A stretch of 64,000 nucleotides of DNA from Hyperoodon ampullatus. Taxonomy: Eukaryota > Chordata > Mammalia > Artiodactyla > Ziphiidae. The position numbers were made by a program, and so were the translations under genes. The stretch covers positions 31,810,425 through 31,874,424 of the forward strand of contig OX457061.1 in NCBI GenBank assembly GCA_949752795.1, given 5' to 3'. Below are positions 56,849 through 64,000 of this stretch, in pieces. The notes beneath the pieces were generated by a model, which made no database searches, was not told the origin of the DNA, and saw nothing but the letters and a program-made list of their open reading frames with translations. Position 1 is the first letter of the stretch. Each line of letters starts with the position of its first letter.

Positions 56849-57197
56849 TATTATTTATTTATTTTTGGCTGTGTTGGGTCTTCGTTGCTGCGCATGGGCT
56901 TTCTCTAGTTCTGGTGAGTGGAGGCTACTCTTCGTTGTGGTTTGTGGGCTTCTCTTTAAAGTTATGTTATGGCTTGTCTTTGTTGCAGAGCATGGGCTCT
57001 AGGTGCACGAGATTTAGTAGCTAAGGCATGCGGGCTCAGTAGTTGTGGATCACGGGCTCTAGAGCGCAGGCTCAGTAGTTGTGGTGCACGGGCTTAGTTG
57101 CTCTGCGGCATGTGGGATCTTCCTGGACCAGGGCTCTAACCCGTGTCCCCAGCATTGGCAGGCAGATTCTTAACCACTACGCCACCAGAGAAGCCCC
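56849..57197 (-). mobile_element. CHR-type SINE (long form)
   Basis: Antisense: atttttggctgtgttgggtc, repeated cagtagttgtgg-type blocks, and head complement gccaccagagaagcccc. The stretch gggcttctctttaaagttat near 56947 departs from sister copies. The target duplication is ambiguous because both flanks are T/A-rich (tatttatttt). Confidence 0.88.
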
Positions 57198-57199
57198 TC

Positions 57200-57865
57200 T
57201 ATTTATTTTATAATTTTCCTAATTAAATTTTTAACTTGGAATGTAATTTTGTTTATGTTGGATATCAGTTTATTTTGTAATAAATGGAAACTAAAGCAAC
57301 ATCTGACAGTTTGTTCTCACCATTCTTATAGTATATCTATATCATATTTTATATTCTGATAAATCTTGGATCCATTTCTAGGTTCTCTATTTTATATCTC
57401 TAATAGCCACACCCATTGCCGGATCTGTATTACAGTTTAAAGATATTCATTTTGTAGTGCATTTTGATATCTTCAATGACAAATGTCCCCACTCCTTGTT
57501 CTTCTGTATTATGTATTCTTATGGCTCCCAACTATATTTTTTGAAATGAAATTTGGGTCAGTTTACCACTTTGAAAAAACTTCATTGCAATTTTTAATAG
57601 TCTGTATAAAATTTTAGATTAATTTAAGAGAGAATTCACACTCTTACTTGTTTGAGTCTTCTTATCTAGAAACATGAATGTCTCAGGGATATTCAAGTCT
57701 TCTTTCACAGTTTTCTTTATAGAGGTTCTGTACATGTTTTCTGTAAGATGTAATTTTATTCCAGCTGTTATTTTTATACATGAATGCCATAGATTTTGAA
57801 ATTTGCTTACCTTTTCGAATTCTGTCATTATATTATCTTTGAACAATTTTAGTTAATTTTTCCAT
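57200..57865 (-). repeat. Old L1M ORF2 fragment, antisense
   Basis: 57480-57850 has gttcttctgtattatgtatt, then ttagattaatttaagagaga attcacactcttacttgttt gagtcttcttatctag and gaggttctgtacatgttttc, in the order of antisense L1 ORF2. 57200-57480 is probably the same. Confidence 0.5.
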
Positions 57866-57869
57866 ATTT

Positions 57870-57950
57870 TATTATTCAATAAATATTTCAACTCCTACTA
57901 AGTTCCAGAAAGTATTAGCCATTCAGGCCATAATGTTAAATAAGAAGAGA
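57870..57950 (-). repeat. L2-like fragment, antisense
   Basis: Reads ttattcaataaatatttcaa ctcctactaagttccagaaa gtattagcc, an antisense L2 3' end. It forms the left flank of the L1 that follows. Confidence 0.5.
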
Positions 57951-57952
57951 CA

Positions 57953-60124
57953 TGGTGGAGGGACCTTCAAGATGGCAGAGGAATAAGACGTAGAGATCAC
58001 CGTCCTCCCCACAAATACATGAGAAATAAATCTACATGTGGAAAAACTCCTACAGAACACCTACTGAACACGGACAGAAGACCTCAGACTCCCCAGAAGG
58101 CAAGAAACTCCCCACGTACCTGTGTAGGGCAAAAGGAAAAAGAAAAACACAGACAAAAGAATAGGGGCAGGACCTGCATCTCTGGGAGGGAGCTGTGAAG
58201 GAGGAAAAGTTCCACACACTAGGAAGACCCTTCACTGGTGGAGATGGGGGGTGGGCTGGCGGGAAGCTTTGGAGCCCCGGAGGAGAGCGCAGCAACAGGG
58301 GAGCAGAGGGCAAAGTGGAGAGATTCCCGCACAGAGGATCTGTGCCGACTAGCACTCACCAGCCCGAGAGGCTTGTCTGCTCACCTGCCGGGGTGGGTGG
58401 GGGCTCAGACCTGAGGCTCCGGCTTCAGAGGTCAGATCCCAGGGAGAGGCCTGGGCTTGGCTGCATGAACACAGCCTGAAGGGGGCTACTGCGCCACAGC
58501 TAGCTGTGAGGGAGTCCAGGGAAAAGTCTGGAACTGCCTAAGAAGCAAGAGACCATTGTTTCGTGGTGCACGAAGAGAGGGGATTCAGAACACCACCTAA
58601 AGGGGCTCCAGAGACAGCTGTGAGCCACGGATATCAGTGCAGACACCAGAGACAGGCATGAAACACTAAGGTTGCTGCTGAAGCCACCAAGAATCCTGTG
58701 CAAGCACAGGTCACTATACAAACCTCCCCTCCCAGGAGCCTGTGCAGCCCACCACGGCCAGGGTCCCGAGATCCAGGAACAAGTTCCCGGGAGATCACAC
58801 GGCACATCTCAGGATGTTACAGCATCATGCTGGCCTCTGTGGCCGCAGGCTCACCCCACATTCCGTACCCCTCCCTCCCCTCGGCCTGAGTGAGCCAGAG
58901 GCCCCTAATCAGTTGCTAATTTAACCCCATCCTGTCTGGGCAGGGAATGGATGCCCTCAGGCAACCTACACTCAGAGGTGGGTCCAAATCCAAAGCTGAA
59001 CCCCGGGAGCTGTGCAAACAAAGAAGAGAAAGGGAAATTTCTCCCAGCAGCCTCAGGAGCAGGGATTAAATCTCCACAATCAACTTGATGTACCCTGAAT
59101 CTGTGGAATACCTGAACAGACAAGGAATCATCCCAAAATGAGGCAGTGGACTTTCAGAGCAATTGTAGACTTGGGATTTGCTTTCTGCATCTAATTTGTT
59201 TCTGGCTTTATGTTTATCTTAGTTTAGTATTTAGAGCTTATTATCATTGGTAGATTTGTTTATTGATTTGGTTACTCTCTTCCTTTTTTTAAATATATGC
59301 ATTTTTTTCCTTTTCTCTTTTTGTGAGTGTGTATGTGTATGCTTCTTTGTGTGATTTTGTTGTATAGCTTTGTTTTACCATTTCTCCTAGGGTTCTGTCT
59401 GTCCGGGTTTTTTTGTTTTGTTTTTTATTAGTATAGTTTTTAGTGCTTGTTATCACTGGTGAATTTGTTATTTGGTTTGGTAGCTCACTTCTTTCTTTTC
59501 TTTTACTTTTTTATTTTTAATAATATTTTCTTATTTTTTAGTTTAGTAACTTTTTAATTTAATTTAATTTTAATTTATTTTATTTTATTTTATTTATTTA
59601 TTTTTCTTTCTCACTTTTCTTCTGAGCCGTCTGGCTGACAGGGTCTTGGTGCTCTGGCCGGGTGTCAGGCCTGAGCCTCTGAGGTGGGAGAGCCAAGTCA
59701 GGACAATGGTCCACCAGAGACCTCCCGGCCCCATGTAATATCAAACGGTGAAAGCCCTCCCAGACATCACCATCTCAATGCTAAAACCCAGCTCCACTCA
59801 ACGACCAGCAAGCTACAGTGCTGGACACCCCATGCCAAACAACTAGCAAGACAGGAACACAACCCAACCCACTAGTAGAGAGGCTGCCTAAAATCATAAT
59901 AAGTTCACAGACACCCCAAAACACACCACCAGACGCAGTCCTGCCCATCAGAAAGACAATATCCAGCCTCACCCACCCAAGCACAAGCACCAGTCCCCTC
60001 CACCAGGAAGCCTCCACAACCCACTGAACCAACATTAGCCACTGGGTGCAGACACCAAAAACAATGGGAACTATGAACCTGCAGCCTGTGAAAAGGAGAC
60101 CCCAAACACAGTAAGTTAAGCAAA
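57953..60124 (+). promoter_or_regulatory. L1 5' UTR with internal promoter
   Basis: Starts near ggtggagggaccttcaagat. A YY1-type caagatggc at 57968-57976 sits close to the start, where L1 elements use YY1 to position transcription initiation. 58190-58480 and 58720-59000 are GC-rich with residual CpGs. The 3' half (59150-59620) is T-rich and contains a tandem pair of related blocks (59221-59285 and 59430-59495). It carries a (TTTTA)n patch around 59570-59603. Open frames on either strand here are incidental. Confidence 0.75.
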
Positions 60125-61019
60125 ATGAGAAGACAGAGAAATATACAGTAGATGAAGGAGCAAGATAAAAACACACCAGACGAAACAAATGAAGAGGAAA
60201 TAGGCAGTCTACCTGAAAAAGAATTCAGAGTAATGATAGTAAACATGATCCAAAATCTTGGCAATATAATGGAGAAAATACAAGAAACGTTTAACAGGGA
60301 CCTAGAAGAACTAAAGAGCAAACAAACAGTGATGAACAACACAATAAATGAAATTAAAAATACTCTAGAAGGAATCAATAACAGAATAACTGAGGCAGAA
60401 GAATGGATAAGTGAGCTGGAAGATAAAATGGTGGAAATAACTGCCAGGGAGCAGAATAAAGAAAAAGGAATGAAAAGAATTGAGGACAGTCACAGAGACC
60501 TCTGGAACAACATTAAACACACCAACATTTGAATTATAGGGGTCCAAGAGAAGAAGAGAAAAAGAAAGGGTCTGAGAAAATATTTGAAGAGATTATAGTC
60601 AAAAACTTCCCTAACATGGGAAAGGAAATAGTCAATCAAGTCCAGGAAGCACAGAGAGTACTATACCGGATAAACGCAAAGAGAAACATGCCTATACACA
60701 TATTAATCAAACTATCAAAATATAATACAAAGAAAAAATATTAAAAGCAGAAAGAGAAAAGCAACAAATAACATACAAGGGAATCCCCTTAAGGTTAACA
60801 GCTGATTTTTGAGCAGAAGCTCTGGAAGCCAGAAGGGAGTGGCAGGACACATTTAAAGTGATGAAGGGGAAACCAAGATTACAACCAAGATTACTCTAGC
60901 CAGCAAGGATCTCATTCAGATTCACTGGAGAAATTAAACACTTTACAGCTAAGCAAAAGCTAAGAGAATTCAGCAGCACCAAACCAGCTTTACAACAAAT
61001 GCTAAAGGAACTTCTCTAG
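60125..61019 (+). pseudogene. L1 ORF1 (nucleic-acid chaperone), broken
   Basis: ORF1 protein normally trimerises through a coiled coil and binds L1 RNA through an RRM and a C-terminal domain. The ATG at 60125 is followed by an in-frame TAG at 60149-60151, directly before a second ATG (60152). From there 126 codons stay open, giving a Glu/Lys-rich coiled coil with heptads such as INNRITEAEEWISELEDKMV and ending at TGA 60530-60532, within the start of the RRM (HTNI). The TGA probably arose from a CGA codon by CpG decay. Later frames (60529-60744 and beyond, for example FEEIIVKNFPNMGKEIVNQV) show that the RRM and C-terminal part persist in shifted frames up to tag 61017-61019. No functional product is expected. 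Confidence 0.88.
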
Positions 61020-61077
61020 GCAGGAAACACAAGGGAAGGAAAAGACCTACAATAACAAATACAAAACAATTAAGAAA

Positions 61078-63924
61078 ATGGTAATAGGAACATACATATT
61101 GGTAATTACCTTAAATGTAAATGGATTAAATGCTCCAACCAAAAGACATAGACTGGCTGAATGGATACAAAAACAAGACCCATATATATGCTGTCTACAA
61201 GGGACCCACTTCAGACCTAGGGACACATACAGACTGAAAGTGAGGGGATGGAAACAGATATTCCATGCAAATGGAAATCAAAAGAAAGCTGGAGTAGCAA
61301 TTCTCATATCAGACAAAATAGACTTTAAAATAAAGAATGTTGCAAGAGACAGGAAGGACACTACATAATGATCAAGCAATCAATCCAAGAAGAAGATATA
61401 ACAATTATAAATATATATGCACCAAAGGTAGGAACACCTCAATATATAAGGCAAACGCTAACAGCCATAAAAGGGGAAATCGACCATAACACGATAATAG
61501 GGGACTATAAAACCCCACCATGGCCAATGAACAGATCATCCAAAATGAAAATAAATAAGTGTGGGGTTTCCGTATGTATGAAATTAAATTCGATTTTCTC
61601 CTTTTAAAAAAAAGGAAAATAAATAAGGAAATAAAGGTTTAAATGATACATTAAACAAGATGGACTTAACTGATATTTATAGGACATACCATCCAAAAAC
61701 AACAGAATACACTTTCTTCTCAAGTGCTCATGGAACATTCCTCAGCATAGATCATATCTTGGGTCACAAATCAAGCCTTGGTAAATTTAAGAAAATTGAA
61801 ATCATATCAAGTATCTTTTCTGACCACAATGCTATGAGACTAGATATCAATTAAAGGAAAAAAATCTGTAAAAAATACTAACACATGGAGGCTATTCAAT
61901 ACACTACTAAATAACCAAGAGGTCACTGAAGAAATCAAAGAGGAAATCAAAAAATACCTGGCAACAAATGACAATGAAAACATGACAACCAAAAACCTAT
62001 GGGATCCAGCAAAAGCAGTTCTAAGAGGGAAGTTTATAGCAATACAATCCTACCTCAAGAAACAAGAAACATCTCAAATAAACAACCTAACCTTACACCT
62101 AAAGCAATTAGAGAAAGAATTTTAAAAAACCCAAAGAGAGCAGAAGGATAGATATCATAAAGATCAAATCAGAAATAAATGAAAAAGAAATGAAGGAAAT
62201 GATAGCAAAGATCAATAAAACTAAAAGCTGGTTCTTTACGGAGATAAACAAAATTGACAAACCATTAGGCAGACTCATCAAGAAAAAAAGGGAGAAGACT
62301 CAATAAAATTAGAAATGAAAAAGGAGAAGTAACAACTGACACTGCAGAAATACAAAAGATCATGAGAGATTACTACAAGCAACTCAATGCCAATAAAATG
62401 GACAACCTGGAAAAAATGGACAAATTCTTAGAAAAGCACAATCTTCCAAGACTGAACCAGAAAGAGAGAGAAAATATAAATAGACCAATCGCAAGCACTG
62501 AAATTGAAACTGTGATTAAAATATTCCAACAAACAAAAGCCTAGGACCAGATTGCTTCACAGGCAAATTCTTTCAGACATTTAGAGAAGAGCTAACACCT
62601 ATCCTTCTCAAACTCTTGCAAAATATACCAGAGGGAGCAACACACCCAAGCTCATTCTACAAGGCCACCATGACCCTGATACCAAAAACAGACAAAGATG
62701 TCACAAAAAAAGAAAACTACAGGCCAATATCACTGATGAATATAGGTGCAAAAATCCTTAACAAAATACTAGCAAACAGAATCCAGCAGCACATTAGAAG
62801 GATCATACACCATGATCAAGTGGGGTTATCCCAGGAATGCAAGGATTCTCCATATACGCAAATCAATCAATGTGACACACTATATTGACAAATTGAGGAG
62901 AAAAAACATATGATCATCTCAATGGATGCAGAAAAAGATTTTGACAAAATTCAACACCTATTTATGATAAAAACCCTCCAGAAAGTAGGCATAGAGAGAA
63001 CTTACATCAACATAATAAAGGCCGTATATGACAGACCCACAGGCAGCATCGTTCTCAATGGTGAAAAACTGAAACCATTTCCACTAAGATCAGGAACAAG
63101 ACAAGGTTGCCCATTCTCACTACTATTATTCAACATAGTTTTGGAAGTTTCAGCCACAGCAATCAGAGAAGAAAAAGAAATCAAAGGAATCCAAATCAGA
63201 AAAGAAGTAAAACTGTCACTGTTTGCAGATGACATGATACTATATATAAAGAATCCTAAAGTTGCTACCAGAAAACAGCTAGAGCTAATCAATGAATTTG
63301 GTAAAGTAGCAGAATACAAAATGAATGCACAGAAATCTCTTGCATTCCCATACACTAATGATGAAAAATCTGAAAGAGAAATTCAGGAAACACTCCCATT
63401 TACTATTGCAACAAAAAAAAAATAAAATCCCTAGGACTAAACGTACCTAAGGAGACAAAATACCTGTATGCAGAAAACTATAATACACTGATGAAAGAAA
63501 TTAAAGATGATACAAACAGAGAGATATACCATGTTCTTGGATTGGAAGAATTAACGTTGTGAAAATGAGTGTACTATCCAAATAAATCTACAGATTCAAA
63601 TCTTTCTCTATCAAACTACCAACGGCATTTTTCACAGAAGTAGAACAAAACATTGTACAATTTGTATGGAAACACAAAAGACCCCGAATAGCCAAAGCAA
63701 TCTTGCGAAAGAAAACAGAGCTGGAGGAATCAGGCTCCCTGACTTCACACTATACTACAAAGGTACAGTAATCAAAACGGTATGGTACTGGCACAAAAAC
63801 AGAAATATGGATCAGTGGAACAGATAGAAGTGCCAGAGATAAACCCATACACATATGGTCACCTTATCTTTGACAAAGGAGGCAAGAATATGCAATCCAG
63901 AAAAGACATCCTCTTCAATAAATG
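61078..63924 (+). pseudogene. L1 ORF2 (endonuclease-reverse transcriptase), broken and 3'-deleted
   Basis: The endonuclease begins at ATG 61078 with TLNVNGLNAPTKRHRLAEWI, keeping the catalytic Asn. The usual QETH reads QGTH, so the catalytic Glu is lost. The frame shifts near 61345 and ends at taa 61366-61368. The next piece (61368-61607) has IINIYAP and GDYK where L1 has GDFN. A small insertion follows at 61560. Then 61660-61854 keeps IDHILGHKSSL and SDHNA. The reverse transcriptase lies in shifted frames: NYRPISLMN at 62616-62888; DAEKDFD, RQGCP and the catalytic FADD (63222-63233) at 62910-63425. After NKW-type sequence near 63920 the rest of ORF2, including the Cys-rich end, is missing. 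Confidence 0.9.
61542..61627 (+). mobile_element. About 50-bp polyadenylated insert in L1 ORF2, with target duplication
   Basis: The insert is 61560 to about 61609. It starts tgtggggtttccgtatgtat and has attaaa at 61583-61588, about 17 bases before an A run (61606-61613). The flanks gaaaataaataag (61547-61559 and 61615-61627) are identical and extend to 18 bases with one mismatch. L1 sequence is continuous when the insert and one flank are removed. This fits a severely 5'-truncated reverse-transcribed RNA ending in a poly(A) tail. The source transcript is not recognised. Confidence 0.8.
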
Positions 63925-64000
63925 AGAGAGTAGCATGGACATATATACACTACCAAATGTAAAATAGATAGGTAGTGGGAAGCAGCCGCATAGCACAGGG
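63925..64000 (+). other. Start of L1 3' UTR after an internal deletion
   Basis: At about 63924 the ORF2 sequence (cctcttcaataaatg) jumps into 3' UTR sequence (gcatggacatatatacacta ccaaatgtaaaatagatag, then gtgggaagcagccgcatagc). Compared with intact L1 order, the ORF2 C-terminal part and the beginning of the 3' UTR are absent. Confidence 0.8.

Larger units (their letters stand above)
57953..64000 (+). mobile_element. 5'-complete, inactivated L1, truncated by the window end
   Basis: Order: 5' UTR (57953-60124), ORF1 (60125-61019), spacer, ORF2 (from 61078), 3' UTR (from about 63925). L1 is the autonomous retrotransposon that mobilises itself and the SINEs. This copy cannot: ORF1 has two early stops and a frameshift, ORF2 has several breaks and altered endonuclease residues, and about the last third of ORF2 is deleted. 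A 5' end this complete is uncommon, since most L1 copies are truncated. The target duplication cannot be tested because the 3' end is outside. Confidence 0.9.

Noticed and set aside
56427..57002. 191-codon open frame, + strand
   Set aside because: It runs from AT-rich old LINE sequence into the antisense body of a SINE, so the frame is composite and accidental.
59905..60378. 157- and 135-codon open frames, - strand
   Set aside because: They are antisense shadows of the L1 5' UTR and ORF1. The hydrophobic composition comes from the complement of A-rich L1 sequence.
63002..63355. 117-codon open frame, - strand
   Set aside because: Shadow of the L1 reverse transcriptase region.

Overview
The window is non-coding nuclear DNA from a mammal, almost certainly a cetacean. 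The best evidence is twelve tRNA-derived SINEs of the CHR type (Cetacea/Hippopotamus/Ruminantia), whose 5' head reads ggggcttccctggtggcgca, together with young L1 copies whose 3' UTR reads gtgggaagcagccgcatagc. I saw no ruminant BovB or Bov-A element. Family names come from recalled consensus sequences, not from a search. I found no protein-coding exon, tRNA, rRNA, snRNA or CRISPR array that I can support. The longest open frames (129-216 codons) either lie in recognisable transposon sequence or have no supporting feature.

Layout. 1-10.7 kb: old L2 and MIR copies, one short CHR SINE, and a MaLR-like insert that splits a MIR. 10.8-11.5 kb: a small nested insertion, an L1 with a 5' inversion carrying a SINE in its tail. 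12-22 kb: sparse old repeats (L2, MIR, MER20 inside an MLT1-like LTR) and unassigned DNA. 22.5-23.25 kb: an L1 and then a SINE that used the same 14-bp target, leaving three copies of it. 24-31.7 kb: old L1 tails, including a local 107-bp duplication with a perfect hairpin at its join; a repeat-free block near 29.5 kb that is a candidate regulatory element; then a SINE inside a MIR. 32-36 kb: low repeat density with two long microsatellites. 37-46.6 kb: old L1, an MLT1 LTR, SINEs, MIRs and a purine tract. 47-51.8 kb: microsatellite, short L1 tail, two SINEs, one carrying a three-unit telomere-like block. 51.8-57.9 kb: old L1-type sequence repeatedly invaded by SINEs and by a composite L1 bounded by a 20-bp target duplication. 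57.95 kb to the end: a 5'-complete but dead L1 on the + strand, with 5' UTR, broken ORF1, broken ORF2, an internal deletion and the start of the 3' UTR, running off the window.

No genes work together here. The biology is that of mobile elements: L1 supplies the endonuclease and reverse transcriptase that mobilise the SINEs, and most of the young insertions still show matching target-site duplications, so their relative order can be read. The most informative objects are the insertion and rearrangement scars: the shared target site, the 5' inversion, the hairpin-templated duplication, the two-tailed L1 and a roughly 50-bp polyadenylated insert inside the L1 endonuclease. Coordinates of old repeats (MIR, L2, L1ME, MLT1-like) are approximate to about 10-40 bases.
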